Assembly (NCBI RefSeq): GCF_001431315.2
Contig: NZ_LKHV02000001.1
Span: 2,666,001-2,730,000 of the forward strand
DNA: 64,000 nucleotides
Origin: Candidatus Berkiella cookevillensis
Lineage (GTDB): Bacteria; Pseudomonadota; Gammaproteobacteria; Berkiellales; Berkiellaceae
Direction of reading: 5' to 3'
The translations under genes and the position numbers were made by a program. The notes under the pieces were generated by a model. It was not told the DNA's origin and searched no databases. It saw only the letters and a list, made by a program, of their open reading frames with translations. This document shows, in pieces, positions 25,106 through 34,843 of this stretch (position 1 is the first letter of the stretch; every line of letters begins with the position of its first letter).

Positions 25106-26761
25106 ATGAATAAAAATACACGCCCCCCACAAAGAAACAACATGGAAGCAAAGACTCAAGCAGTATCTCCCACCATTTTGCATCAATTTCCACAAATGGT
25201 GAATCAATTATCCCATCTTGTTTTTAATCTAGATACAAAATCTATTTCACAAGAAGATCTGCAAACACTACAAAGAACTATTGTAGATATTCAAAATGCA
25301 ATTCATGCTCTCAATCAACCAGCGATTCGAATTGTTGTGGATAAAATATATCAGTTGATTCACAAAAATATCGGTACTAAGCATAAATCACTTTCACGCA
25401 ATGCCATCAATACACTGCAGTCTCAAGTAGACATGCTACGACAAGTCACCCAAATTCACTTAGAAACTGATATTCCTCAGACCTCACATGAAAGTACACA
25501 AAAATTACACCATTTGATTATTGGGCTACATGATAAGCAATTAGTTGAAGAAATCATAAATCAAGTGAAATATTTCAATTATACGAGTTCCTCTTGTGAA
25601 AGCTTGGAGGAAATCATAGAACTCATCAATCATCACCCCCCCAACAGTTATCATGCTATTTTATTAGACACTGAATTCTGCACAAACAAAGATCCCTCAC
25701 TTATTAAACCGCTATCAGAGAAAGTACCTATTTTATTTGTTTCTTTTGATAATAGAGTCGCAACTCGATTATTTGCCGTACGCGCAGGTGGCAGTGCTTA
25801 TCTCGTGCGTCCCGTGGAATTTACACATCTGATAGAAAAGATAGATCACATAGCACTGAATCAAAATGAAATAACACCTTATCGCATTCTGATTGTGGAA
25901 GATTCTCGTACCCAAGCAAAATTTATCCAGCAACAATTAGAAAATGCAGGCATGATTACAGAAGCCATTAATAATCCAATGGAAATCAATAAAATATTAC
26001 AAGAATTCCAACCAGAATTAATTTTAATGGATCTGTATATGCCAGAATGCTCTGGCTTTGAATTAACGAAAATGATTCGACAACAAGAACCGTATATGAG
26101 TATTCCCATTGTCTATTTATCGGCAGAAGCCGATCTGGATAAGCAATTAAAAGCCATTAAACTAGGTGGAGATGATTTTCTGACCAAGCCAATGGAGCCT
26201 GAACATTTGGTACTAGCGATTCAAGCACGAGCAGACAGAGCCAGAACGCTCAGAGCTGAAATGATCCAAGACAGCCTCACGGGATTGTTAAATCATACAC
26301 GCATATTAGAGCAACTTGATCTCGAGATAGCGCGCGCTAAAAGAAATCATTTGCCCTTAAGCTTTGCCATGATTGATATTGATTATTTTAAAGCCATCAA
26401 CGATAACCATGGGCACCCTATTGGCGACAGAGTGATTAAAGGCCTCGCACGATTGCTGAAACAACGCTTGCGTAAAACAGACAGTATTGGCAGATACGGT
26501 GGCGAAGAATTCGCAATTATTCTGCCACAAACAGATAGAACTGTAATTTTGCCTTTAATAGAAGATATTCGCAAAGGGTTTTCTAAATTGTTACATCAAA
26601 GCAGTGATCCACTCGTTGAATTCACAGCAACAGTAAGCTGCGGTTTAGCTGAATTTACTGCAACCAATAACACGGTGGGAAAACTCGTGCAAGCCGCAGA
26701 CAAAGCTTTGTATGCAGCTAAAGATCAAGGCCGAAATTGCGTTGTGTTGGATTCAGAATAG
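25106..26761 (+). CDS. two-receiver GGDEF diguanylate cyclase
   Basis: A 551-residue signalling protein. Residues 1-145 form an alpha-helical region with no clear match. Residues about 150-250 resemble a receiver with LLDTEF but arginine in place of the conserved lysine (YLVRPVE), so a pseudo-receiver. Residues 260-380 are an intact receiver with ED265 pair, phospho-acceptor Asp309 (MDLYMP) and Lys361 (KP). Residues 385-551 are a GGDEF domain with GGEEF at 465-469 and an inhibitory RxxD site at 456-459. It should make cyclic di-GMP on phosphorylation and be product-inhibited. ATG codons at 25106 and 25142 are both possible starts. No histidine kinase is adjacent. Confidence 0.92.
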   Translation: MNKNTRPPQRNNMEAKTQAVSPTILHQFPQMVNQLSHLVFNLDTKSISQEDLQTLQRTIVDIQNAIHALNQPAIRIVVDKIYQLIHKNIGTKHKSLSRNAINTLQSQVDMLRQVTQIHLETDIPQTSHESTQKLHHLIIGLHDKQLVEEIINQVKYFNYTSSSCESLEEIIELINHHPPNSYHAILLDTEFCTNKDPSLIKPLSEKVPILFVSFDNRVATRLFAVRAGGSAYLVRPVEFTHLIEKIDHIALNQNEITPYRILIVEDSRTQAKFIQQQLENAGMITEAINNPMEINKILQEFQPELILMDLYMPECSGFELTKMIRQQEPYMSIPIVYLSAEADLDKQLKAIKLGGDDFLTKPMEPEHLVLAIQARADRARTLRAEMIQDSLTGLLNHTRILEQLDLEIARAKRNHLPLSFAMIDIDYFKAINDNHGHPIGDRVIKGLARLLKQRLRKTDSIGRYGGEEFAIILPQTDRTVILPLIEDIRKGFSKLLHQSSDPLVEFTATVSCGLAEFTATNNTVGKLVQAADKALYAAKDQGRNCVVLDSE

Positions 26762-26768
26762 TCTATTC

Positions 26769-27089
26769 TTAATCAACCACTTCATTAACCCAGTCTAAAT
26801 ATTGACGATTGCCATATATGATTGGCATTGCAATGAACTCAGGAAACTCATAGGGATGCACTTCTAAAATCAGACCCTCAACCTGAGTTAGCTTGCTTGT
26901 TTTTGTTTTCATGACCAACAAAAGTTCCTCACCTTTTGTTATTTTGCCTTGCCAGATATAATGAGAGCTTAGATTGGGCACAATGTTAAGGCATGCGACT
27001 AAGCGCTTTTCTAATAATAATGCTGACAAATTCTCAGCTGTTTCTTGATTGGGACAGGTACAATAAATGACACAATAATCAGTACTCAC
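26769..27089 (-). CDS. cutA: divalent-cation tolerance protein CutA
   Basis: A 106-residue CutA1 trimer subunit. The family pattern is clear: TCPNQETAENLSALLLEKRLVACLNIVP, then SHYIWQGKITKGEELLLVMKT and HPYEFPEFIAMPI. CutA was linked to copper tolerance in E. coli, but its biochemical role is unsettled. The start is GTG at 27089 with a strong AAGGAG site. It is divergent from dsbD, which in E. coli and other relatives is its neighbour on the same strand. Confidence 0.92.
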   Translation of the reverse strand: MSTDYCVIYCTCPNQETAENLSALLLEKRLVACLNIVPNLSSHYIWQGKITKGEELLLVMKTKTSKLTQVEGLILEVHPYEFPEFIAMPIIYGNRQYLDWVNEVVD

Positions 27090-27147
27090 ACTGGCTCCTT
27101 AGCATTGAAAGCATTTGAAGAAAAAAGTAATAAAGTTAAAAAAATAT

Positions 27148-28989
27148 ATGAAAAATCTCATCTTGGCTTTGACATTGATCCTTACATTCATACTGAGTGC
27201 GCCTACCTTAGCATTGGCAGAAGCACAATCGAATGACTTAATACGCTTGGGTATTCCTAAAAATAATTTCTTATCTCAAGAGCAAGCTTTTCAGCTACAG
27301 ACCTTTGTCAATCCACAAGGCGACATTTCTCTCTCCTGGATCTTAGCGCCTGGATACTACCTTTATCAAAAGCAAATTTCTCTCGTTCTATATTCTGAAC
27401 AAGGAGAAAAAGAAGTAAATATCTCAGATTTACAATTACCACCTACAAAGATTATTCATGATCCTTATTTTGGAGAACAACCTATTTATGAAAATACCTT
27501 AGAATTTATTCTAACACTCAAAGATATAGCGCAAGGATCAACCTCACTCAAAGTTCATTATCAAGGCTGTTCAGAACAAGGTCTATGCTATCCACCCATA
27601 GATAAATCATTTAATATTCACTGGCAAAATAATAAAATTCTTGACATCACAGAAAGCAAAAATACACAGCCCAAAACATTGGGTAAAGAAAATACTACCC
27701 TTAACGTCGTGTCACCAACACCCTCTGAGACCAACACACTTTTTAGCGCATCCATTTTAAAAACATTATTAACCTTCTTAGGCTTAGGGGCGCTCTTAAG
27801 CTTTACGCCTTGCGTACTACCCATGCTGCCTATTTTATCTTCGGTGATTATAGGTCAAAAAAAACTCAACACCAAAAAAGCTTTTCTTCTTTCGCTGAGT
27901 TATACAATGAGCATGGCATTAACCTTAGCCCTGCTGGGCGTCATCGCTGTTTTTTTAGGAAAGAACTTTCAGGCCTTGTTTCAACAACCACTCTTTATCA
28001 GTGCTTTTGCAAGTATTTTCATCTACCTCGGCTTAGTGCAGGTAGGTGTTGTACATTTTGGCTTACCGTCCACATTCCAAAATAAAATAAGCCAATGGCA
28101 AATGAACTTTCCAGCTGGCAGTTATCTGAATGCGGTAGTCATGGGCACATTAGCAACACTGATCGCTTCACCTTGCGTCAGTGCACCACTGGTAGGTGCT
28201 TTAAGTTTTATTGCTCAAACAGGAAATTACTGGCTCGGTGCTGGCACACTCTTTTGTCTGGGTTTAGGTATGGGATCAGTTTTGATGATAGCAGGAACCT
28301 TAGGGGGACATTATTTACCCAAAGCCGGCCAATGGATGCATATTGTTAACAAGTTTTTTGCTGCAATCTTGTTTGCCTTAAGTATTTGGCTTATCAGTCG
28401 CCTATTAAACAGTCAAACAGCACTCATCTTGTGGTCTTTGTGGTGTTTGCTGATAGCCTATTGGTTAGGCGCCTTCTCTCGTCTCAAAGAAATCGGTGCA
28501 CGAATAGGTGTTTTATTTATGTTAATGGCCTGTGTGTGCCTACTTAGCATTAAAAACAATGATAATAGCCCTCAGCAACTATTAACAAATTTATGGTATG
28601 GCACAACGCAAAACAAGGTTGCTGATCTTCATTTTAATACTATTAATTCGATTGAAGATCTTCATCAATTTTTGATGGCAGCGCAAAAACATCAATCTCC
28701 CACTTTAGTGAAAGCCTATGCGAATTGGTGCACAACCTGCAAAGACAATGAAAAAATCATTTTTGCAAGCACAATCGCCCAATCAAAACTCCAAAGTTGG
28801 CAACTACTCATGATTGATATGACAGAAATGACCGCAGAAAAACAAGCACTCATCAATCATTTAAATATCTATGGCCCGCCTGCCATACTGTTTTTTGACA
28901 CAGACGGAAAAGAAGCTCGAGAAGAACGATTGGTAGGGAAAAGTAGTTTAGCCCCTTTTCTCGCAAGGCTTAGTAAAATATATACCTAA
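27148..28989 (+). CDS. dsbD: thiol:disulfide interchange protein DsbD
   Basis: A 613-residue inner-membrane reductant conduit from cytoplasmic thioredoxin to periplasmic DsbC and cytochrome maturation proteins. The ATG at 27148 begins a signal peptide (LILALTLILTFILSAP, cleavage near ALAEA); a TTG at 27115 would precede it by 11 residues. The N-terminal alpha domain has the cysteine pair in CSEQGLCYPP. The membrane core has one cysteine in FTPCVLPMLPIL and one in ASPCVSAPLVGAL. The C-terminal thioredoxin-like domain carries NWCTTCKDNE. All six redox cysteines are therefore present. Confidence 0.94.
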   Translation: MKNLILALTLILTFILSAPTLALAEAQSNDLIRLGIPKNNFLSQEQAFQLQTFVNPQGDISLSWILAPGYYLYQKQISLVLYSEQGEKEVNISDLQLPPTKIIHDPYFGEQPIYENTLEFILTLKDIAQGSTSLKVHYQGCSEQGLCYPPIDKSFNIHWQNNKILDITESKNTQPKTLGKENTTLNVVSPTPSETNTLFSASILKTLLTFLGLGALLSFTPCVLPMLPILSSVIIGQKKLNTKKAFLLSLSYTMSMALTLALLGVIAVFLGKNFQALFQQPLFISAFASIFIYLGLVQVGVVHFGLPSTFQNKISQWQMNFPAGSYLNAVVMGTLATLIASPCVSAPLVGALSFIAQTGNYWLGAGTLFCLGLGMGSVLMIAGTLGGHYLPKAGQWMHIVNKFFAAILFALSIWLISRLLNSQTALILWSLWCLLIAYWLGAFSRLKEIGARIGVLFMLMACVCLLSIKNNDNSPQQLLTNLWYGTTQNKVADLHFNTINSIEDLHQFLMAAQKHQSPTLVKAYANWCTTCKDNEKIIFASTIAQSKLQSWQLLMIDMTEMTAEKQALINHLNIYGPPAILFFDTDGKEAREERLVGKSSLAPFLARLSKIYT

Positions 28990-29032
28990 TTCAGAATAAT
29001 TGGCCACAGGTCATGAGGAATCAGCTAGAATT

Positions 29033-30376
29033 ATGTTAGAGCAAACCATCGTCGAAGCTGAAGTAGCAAAAGATATGATGACCAAGCGCAAAACACCCAC
29101 CCCTTACCTTGAAAATATCAAGGCACTCTCGGATGAGCTGGTGAAGGCACAAGAACCCATACGCATCTTAGATGCCATCAAGTGGAGTGAGGCTATCAAA
29201 CAAGATTTCTTTAAACATAAATGCAAGCAACAGCCTAAAATTTCTCGAGATGACTATCTTCAGCAGAATAAAATAGATTTTAATGCGCAACGAGAAGTCT
29301 TTTATACTATAGAGCGACAAGTCACTCGAAAATTAGGGCAGTTCAATACGGTCGGCAAAATGCTGAAAAAGAAATGTAATGAATATGTGCTTGTATTGCG
29401 TATGTTAGAAGCCTGTGGCACTCCTGAATTTTCAAATTTATCTAAGCTACTGTATGGATCTGCAAAAGATGTCTTTCATGCAGGCGATCCAACCATTGCT
29501 GAGCTAGGTCAATTAATGACAGAAGCACTCTGCCAAATTGATAAAAGCGAGGTAGTTCAAGAAGACCCAAGGACCATTAATGCCGAAAGAGCGGTTGAAA
29601 TTTTACAAAAAAAACTTTCTAGGCATTTTCAAGAAGCAGATAAACCCTTAAGGGTGATTATCAGTGATGGTATTGTTTCTGACGCCGCAGCAGGCGCAGA
29701 TTATATTAAGCTGCGACAAGATGCTTTATTTAACAAACGTGATCTCAATCTCTTGGAGGTGCATGAAGGTCTAGTACATATTGGTACAACATTGAATGGA
29801 AAACTACAACCTTACTGCACTTTTTTAAGCAAAGGCCCTCCTTCTTCCACCGTAACACAAGAAGGCTTAGCCGTACTCATGGAAATCTTATGTTTGGTAT
29901 CTTTCCCTGCTCGTTTAAAAAAACTGGCAAATCGTATTAGAGCCATTGAGCTAGCAGAAGAAGGCGCAACCTTTGTTGAAATATTTAATTTCTTCCAAGA
30001 AGAAGGATATGATGAAGATACAGCCTACTCTTTTACAACACGCGTTTTTAGAGGTAGCTTAGCAACCATGGGCCCCTTCACAAAAGACTTGTCTTATACA
30101 AAAGGTTTTGTAACGGTTTACAATTTTATACAGCTTGCCGTTAAAAAAGGTAAATTAGAACGTATTCCTATCCTATTTTGTGGGAAAACGAATTTAGAAG
30201 ATATTCGCGATTTAGCACAACTGGTTGAAGAAGGCATTGTCATTGCGCCCAAATTTTTACCGCCACAAATTAAAGATTTAAATGCTATCGCTGCCTGGAT
30301 GTGCTTTGCAAACTTCTTAAATTGCTTGAGCACACACAAAATTGAAAGTGATTATGATTATTTGTTGAGCAGCTAA
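29033..30376 (+). CDS. DUF1704 (QEGLA-motif) putative metallopeptidase
   Basis: A 447-residue protein from the ATG at 29033, which has GAGGAA upstream; a TTG at 29000 is a weaker start. The signatures are HEGLVHIGTTLNG (HExxxH near residues 244-249) and QEGLAVL (276-279), which define the DUF1704 family, annotated in bacteria as flavohemoglobin expression-modulating QEGLA-motif proteins. Eukaryotic relatives (MATCAP/KIAA0895) are metallopeptidases removing tubulin C-terminal tyrosine, so the His/His/Glu set here is the likely metal site. Its bacterial substrate is unknown. It lies 43 bases after dsbD and may be co-transcribed. Confidence 0.85.
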   Translation: MLEQTIVEAEVAKDMMTKRKTPTPYLENIKALSDELVKAQEPIRILDAIKWSEAIKQDFFKHKCKQQPKISRDDYLQQNKIDFNAQREVFYTIERQVTRKLGQFNTVGKMLKKKCNEYVLVLRMLEACGTPEFSNLSKLLYGSAKDVFHAGDPTIAELGQLMTEALCQIDKSEVVQEDPRTINAERAVEILQKKLSRHFQEADKPLRVIISDGIVSDAAAGADYIKLRQDALFNKRDLNLLEVHEGLVHIGTTLNGKLQPYCTFLSKGPPSSTVTQEGLAVLMEILCLVSFPARLKKLANRIRAIELAEEGATFVEIFNFFQEEGYDEDTAYSFTTRVFRGSLATMGPFTKDLSYTKGFVTVYNFIQLAVKKGKLERIPILFCGKTNLEDIRDLAQLVEEGIVIAPKFLPPQIKDLNAIAAWMCFANFLNCLSTHKIESDYDYLLSS

Positions 30377-30564
30377 TAAAAACGCCTTCTCCTGGCTCAA
30401 GTGCCCGGAGAAAACTGCTTTTGTCATCCATGTTACTTGCCATAGCGATACGGGAATAAAAAATAAAATGACTTCTTTTCCAGAAACACAATAGCCTTTG
30501 TCAACAAGGTTTTGAAGACAAGTTCTTATCTAATTTTTTCGATGCTGAATTGAAAAAATTCATA

Positions 30565-30652
30565 TATAATTGGCCAAACATTTATGTGTACCCTCACTGT
30601 AGCATGCTCAAAGGCGTTGAGACTGCTTACCCTTCGAGGTGCTCTTGAAGGG
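30565..30652 (+). promoter_or_regulatory. candidate -10 box and structured leader upstream of mscS-like gene
   Basis: The 318-base gap 30377-30694 holds a TATAAT at 30565-30570 with no good -35, then two hairpins in tandem. The first is at 30601-30627 (AGCA-tg-CTCAA/TTGAG-ac-TGCT), the second at 30630-30652 (CCCTTC-GAG/CTC-tt-GAAGGG). Local base composition is richer in G and C than the surroundings. This looks like a folded 5' leader; I do not recognise a known riboswitch class. Nothing else stands out in the gap. Confidence 0.4.
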
Positions 30653-30694
30653 GAAAGTCACCCGTGAAGCGTATACGCAATTAAAGATTAAAGT

Positions 30695-31501
30695 ATGATC
30701 ATCAAAGCACTTTCAGCACCACTTAAAGAAAATCTTCTGGAAACGGCGCTTCTTATCGCTATTTTTCTTTTTCTCTATTTAATTGCCGTATTATTTGTAA
30801 AATTTAAAGTTAAAATGGTTCGACGCAAAGAAAAGGTGCGGACACGATTAAAATATCTTTTCTTAATTATATTCTTTATGCTGTTGGTGCAAATTTGGAT
30901 AGATAAATTCTTCCAAATACTTGCCTTTATTGGCTTCTTATCTGCGGCCGTTACCATCACACAACGAGACAATATTACCAATTTCATTGCTTGGTTTATT
31001 ATTAACTGGAGAGAATTATTTCTCGAAGGCGATACTGTTCAAGTTGGAAAAATTACCGGCCGTGTAAAATCAATCGGCCCTTTATATATCACCATACATG
31101 AGACTTACGAGACACAACCTGCCTATTCAACAGGCAGAACCATAAAGCTCCCCAATGGCATGGTTTCTAAAAATCCCGTTATTAATTTCTCTACACAACA
31201 CAAGCTAACACATAAGGTAGAATATTTATTTGACAGCAAAGCTAATTTGTCTCAATTAAAAGCATATGCTGAACAATTAGTGCTTGAGTTAAAGGAATAC
31301 TATAAATCGATTGGCGAAAAAACACAGCTAGAAGGATGTCATTTTAGCTTTAATTTACAGCAATCTAAAATGAGTGGTTTGCTCCTCATTTTACAATTTC
31401 AGTCTAGCCTAGAAGAACTAGCACTGCTTAAGCAATTCCTTGATGAAAAACTGCTAGCCGCGCACAATAGCGACTCAGAAATAAAGTTAGTCTTCGAATA
31501 G
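30695..31501 (+). CDS. small mechanosensitive-channel (MscS) family protein
   Basis: A 268-residue membrane protein. Two or three N-terminal membrane segments (LLETALLIAIFLFLYLIAVLF; YLFLIIFFMLLVQIW) precede the MscS pore-like stretch FLSAAVTITQRDNITNFIAWF and a cytoplasmic beta domain (EGDTVQVGKITGRVKSIGPL, KLPNGMVSKNPVINFS). This order is typical of MscS-like channels that release osmolytes under hypo-osmotic shock. The pore helix is less glycine/alanine-rich than in E. coli MscS, so gating may differ. ATG at 30695. It follows a structured leader and is inserted between dsbD and aroQ, genes that are neighbours elsewhere. Confidence 0.85.
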   Translation: MIIKALSAPLKENLLETALLIAIFLFLYLIAVLFVKFKVKMVRRKEKVRTRLKYLFLIIFFMLLVQIWIDKFFQILAFIGFLSAAVTITQRDNITNFIAWFIINWRELFLEGDTVQVGKITGRVKSIGPLYITIHETYETQPAYSTGRTIKLPNGMVSKNPVINFSTQHKLTHKVEYLFDSKANLSQLKAYAEQLVLELKEYYKSIGEKTQLEGCHFSFNLQQSKMSGLLLILQFQSSLEELALLKQFLDEKLLAAHNSDSEIKLVFE

Positions 31502-31641
31502 CAAAAAGTTGGTCAAAAAACTTTTCAATTGGTCATTTTTTGTACCATTGTGGGTATTATGGGCTTATCTTGTAGACATCTTGCATGGATTCAGGCAGAA
31601 TCGGCGACAAGTTGCACTTCAAGGTGATTTTATCAAAGCAG

Positions 31642-32076
31642 ATGGCAAAAATAACCATCCTCCATGGCCCCAATTTGAACTTATTGGGGCAAAGAGAAGC
31701 AAATATCTATGGTGATGTATCCTTAAAAGAAATTAATGATACCTTACACACGCTCGCTCAAGGTCACGCACTTGAGTGCTTTCAATCCAATGCTGAGCAC
31801 GAGCTGGTAGAAAAGATTCATTTGGCTAGCAAAGATAAAGTCGATTTCCTAATCATCAACCCTGCAGCGTTAACTCATACCAGCATTAGTCTTCGAGATG
31901 CACTACTTGCCACAAAGATTCCTTTCATCGAAGTGCATTTAAGTAATCCGCTGGCAAGAGAAGTCTTTCGACATCATAGCTATTTTTCCGATATCGCTGT
32001 GGGCGTAGTCTCAGGACTAGGCGCGCAAGGATACTATGCCGCGCTCAATGCAGCATTATCAATTCTTAAACACTAA
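31642..32076 (+). CDS. aroQ: 3-dehydroquinate dehydratase, type II
   Basis: A 144-residue dodecameric dehydratase of the shikimate pathway. It starts [19 protein letters not shown], with the catalytic tyrosine in [22 protein letters not shown] and PFIEVHLSN hold the substrate-binding residues. The ATG at 31642 fits the family start; an in-frame ATG at 31585 would add 19 residues with no family counterpart. Followed by accB after 26 bases, the standard gammaproteobacterial order aroQ-accB-accC-prmA-dusB-fis. Confidence 0.96.
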   Translation: MAKITILHGPNLNLLGQREANIYGDVSLKEINDTLHTLAQGHALECFQSNAEHELVEKIHLASKDKVDFLIINPAALTHTSISLRDALLATKIPFIEVHLSNPLAREVFRHHSYFSDIAVGVVSGLGAQGYYAALNAALSILKH

Positions 32077-32102
32077 CTATTTTTCACATTACCGAGAAGT
32101 TT

Positions 32103-32582
32103 ATGGATATTCGTAAGATTAAAAAATTAATTGAACTTGTAGATGAATCTGGCGTAGCCGAGATCGAAATTAAAGAAGGTGAAGAATCTGTACGCATTCG
32201 TAGTCGTATTGATGTTCCTACTTATTCTCCATCTATGGTTATGCCTCCCATACATTCTGCGGCACCTACTGTCCAATCTGCCACGCATGTCATTGAGCAA
32301 AGTGCTTCGCCTAACAGTGAATCCCAAGCACCCACCCATATCCCCGATGGACACGTTGTGAACTCTCCAATGGTTGGCACATTGTATAGAGCACCTTCGC
32401 CAGAAGCACCTAGCTTTATTGAAGTCGGCAAAGAGGTAAAGGTAGGTGATACGCTCTGCATCGTTGAAGCCATGAAAATGATGAATCAAATAGAAGCAGA
32501 TAAAAGTGGGGTTATTGCAGCCATTCTCGTAGAAAATGGCCAACCCGTAGAATATGGTCAACCTTTAGTAATCATTAAGTAA
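32103..32582 (+). CDS. accB: biotin carboxyl carrier protein of acetyl-CoA carboxylase
   Basis: A 159-residue BCCP that carries biotin for malonyl-CoA synthesis. The N-terminal helical region ([20 protein letters not shown]) is followed by a Pro/Ser/Ala-rich linker at residues 40-80 and the biotinyl domain. Biotinylation is at Lys125 in EAMKM. The ATG at 32103 has GAGAAG upstream. It lies five bases before accC and is presumably translated with it in a matched ratio. Confidence 0.97.
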   Translation: MDIRKIKKLIELVDESGVAEIEIKEGEESVRIRSRIDVPTYSPSMVMPPIHSAAPTVQSATHVIEQSASPNSESQAPTHIPDGHVVNSPMVGTLYRAPSPEAPSFIEVGKEVKVGDTLCIVEAMKMMNQIEADKSGVIAAILVENGQPVEYGQPLVIIK

Positions 32583-32587
32583 TCGTT

Positions 32588-33928
32588 ATGCTAGATAAAG
32601 TTGTTATTGCGAATCGTGGCGAAATTGCACTCAGAATTTTAAGAGCCTGCCATGAATTGGGTATTAAAACCGTTGCTGTCTATTCAACAGTTGATCAAGA
32701 ACTCTTGCCTGTGCGCTTGGCAGATGAAGCCATTTGTATAGGGCCAGCGCCTTCGCACGAAAGCTATTTAAATATTCCGGCAATTATTTCTGCAGCCGAA
32801 ATAACAGACTCTGTTGCTATTCACCCAGGATACGGATTTTTAGCTGAAAATGCAGATTTCGCGGATAGGGTCGAGAAAAGTGGCTTTGTCTTTATTGGTC
32901 CTAAGCCTGAAACTATTCGTTTAATGGGCGATAAAGTCTCTGCCATTCTAACAATGAAAAAAGCAGGTGTACCTTGTGTGCCCGGCTCTGATGGCCCGCT
33001 TGAAGATAATCCTGAAGAAAATTTAAAATTAGCGAAGCAAATAGGCTACCCTGTTATTATTAAAGCAGCAGGGGGTGGCGGTGGTCGTGGTATGCGGGTT
33101 GTCCATACAGAAGCCGCTCTGTTAAATGCCATTTCTTTAACACGCGCAGAAAGCCAAGCGGCTTTTAATAATAATATGGTCTACATGGAACGTTATCTAT
33201 GCAAACCACGCCATATCGAAATTCAAGTATTGGCTGATAACTTTGGGCATGTTATACACTTAGGCGAACGTGATTGCTCTATGCAGCGTCGTCACCAAAA
33301 AGTACTAGAAGAAGCGCCAGCCCCTTTTCTCAGTGAAGAACAACGTCAAAAAATTGGCACTGTCTGCGTCGAAGCCTGTCAAGCAATTGGCTATCGTGGC
33401 GCGGGTACTTTTGAATTTTTATATGAAGATGGTGAATTCTTCTTCATCGAAATGAATACCCGCGTTCAGGTTGAACATCCAGTAACAGAAATGATCACAG
33501 GTATCGATATTGTAAAAGAGCAACTTAAGATTGCCTCTGGTATGCCTTTGACCGTTCAGCAAAGCGATATCAAAATCTCTGGTCATGCTATTGAATGTCG
33601 CATCAATGCAGAAAATCCAAAAACCTTTTTACCCTGCCCAGGTAGAATTGATTGGTTCCATGCACCAGGTGGCCCTGGTCTGCGCGTAGATTCTCATATT
33701 TACAGCTCTTACAAAGTGCCTCCTAACTACGATAGCTTAATTGCAAAACTGATCGCACATGGAAAAACGCGTGATGAAGCCATTAGCCGTATGAATAATG
33801 CCTTGAATGAAATTGTCATTGATGGCATACAATCGAATATTCCACTTCATCAAGATTTAATGAAGGACAGCGAATTTAAAAAAGGCGGCACCTCTATTCA
33901 TTACCTAGAAGAGAAAATGAAATCTTGA
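32588..33928 (+). CDS. accC: biotin carboxylase subunit of acetyl-CoA carboxylase
   Basis: A 446-residue ATP-grasp enzyme that carboxylates biotin on BCCP. It starts [20 protein letters not shown]. The nucleotide loop is [14 protein letters not shown] and the catalytic block [14 protein letters not shown]. Length is normal (about 449). Spacing to accB is five bases, and the stop nearly touches the prmA start, so the genes form one operon. Confidence 0.98.
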   Translation: MLDKVVIANRGEIALRILRACHELGIKTVAVYSTVDQELLPVRLADEAICIGPAPSHESYLNIPAIISAAEITDSVAIHPGYGFLAENADFADRVEKSGFVFIGPKPETIRLMGDKVSAILTMKKAGVPCVPGSDGPLEDNPEENLKLAKQIGYPVIIKAAGGGGGRGMRVVHTEAALLNAISLTRAESQAAFNNNMVYMERYLCKPRHIEIQVLADNFGHVIHLGERDCSMQRRHQKVLEEAPAPFLSEEQRQKIGTVCVEACQAIGYRGAGTFEFLYEDGEFFFIEMNTRVQVEHPVTEMITGIDIVKEQLKIASGMPLTVQQSDIKISGHAIECRINAENPKTFLPCPGRIDWFHAPGGPGLRVDSHIYSSYKVPPNYDSLIAKLIAHGKTRDEAISRMNNALNEIVIDGIQSNIPLHQDLMKDSEFKKGGTSIHYLEEKMKS

Positions 33929-33930
33929 AA

Positions 33931-34824
33931 ATGTCGTGGCACGAAATATCTATCACGGGATCGAAGTCTGAAGTGGACACAGTTACCAGCGCACTTGAAA
34001 AGCAAGGCGCGCTAGCTGTTACTTATAAAGACGGTGAAGACAATCCCATTTTTGAACCTTCCCCACAAGAAGTTAATCTATGGGATAAAGTGGTTACCAC
34101 AGGTTTGTTTCCCATTGATTGCGATCTCGAAGAAATAACTTTGTACTTAAACAAAATTTGCCCAACCTGTTTCATTTCTTATCAACCCTTGGTTGATAAA
34201 AACTGGACCACTGCCTGGTTGGAACATTTTAAACCACAAAAATTTGGCAACTCACTGTGGGTATGTCCAACACAATCATTAGAAGCGCCAGATGCATGCT
34301 TTGAAGGCACGGTGGTTGCACTTGATCCTGGTCTTGCTTTTGGCACAGGGCAACACCCAACCACAAAACTATGTTTAGAGTGGTTGGCATCAAATAAGCT
34401 AGATGATAAAGCAATTATCGATTTTGGCTGCGGTACCAGCATACTCGCAATCAGTGCCCTCAAGCTCGGCGCAATGATTGCTTATGGTATTGATCACGAC
34501 GATCAAGCTATCTTAAGCTCGCAAATGAACGCTGAAAAAAACGCTCTCAATGCAGATCAATTAAAACTCTATACCAGTGTTGATCCCGCTATTCCTGCTT
34601 GCGAACTTATTGTTGCAAACATTCTGATGAATCCCCTTTTAAGCTTAGCTCCTATACTGGCAGATTTATGCTTGCCGGGTGGCACCATTCTTTTATCAGG
34701 ACTCTTAGAAACTCAAGCGGATGGCATTTTAGATTGTTATAAAGCCTGGTTTGATTTCAAACCTTATTGTGTTGATAACGGTTGGATTCTATTGGTTGGA
34801 ACCAAACGTCCTCTGATAGCATAA
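33931..34824 (+). CDS. prmA: ribosomal protein L11 methyltransferase
   Basis: A 297-residue SAM-dependent methyltransferase that trimethylates ribosomal protein L11. It begins MSWHEISITG like the E. coli protein (MPW). The substrate/SAM motifs are LDPGLAFGTGQHPTTKLCLE, IIDFGCGTSILAISALKLGA and ANILMNPL. The ATG at 33931 fits better than the TTG at 33925, which overlaps the accC stop. It sits in the usual place between accC and dusB. Confidence 0.95.
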   Translation: MSWHEISITGSKSEVDTVTSALEKQGALAVTYKDGEDNPIFEPSPQEVNLWDKVVTTGLFPIDCDLEEITLYLNKICPTCFISYQPLVDKNWTTAWLEHFKPQKFGNSLWVCPTQSLEAPDACFEGTVVALDPGLAFGTGQHPTTKLCLEWLASNKLDDKAIIDFGCGTSILAISALKLGAMIAYGIDHDDQAILSSQMNAEKNALNADQLKLYTSVDPAIPACELIVANILMNPLLSLAPILADLCLPGGTILLSGLLETQADGILDCYKAWFDFKPYCVDNGWILLVGTKRPLIA

Positions 34825-34843
34825 TTTAAGTGGAGTTTTTGCC

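Noticed and set aside
31509-31715. A 68-codon frame before and over the aroQ start
   Set aside because: It overlaps aroQ in another frame, has no ribosome site, and its hydrophobic start is probably chance.
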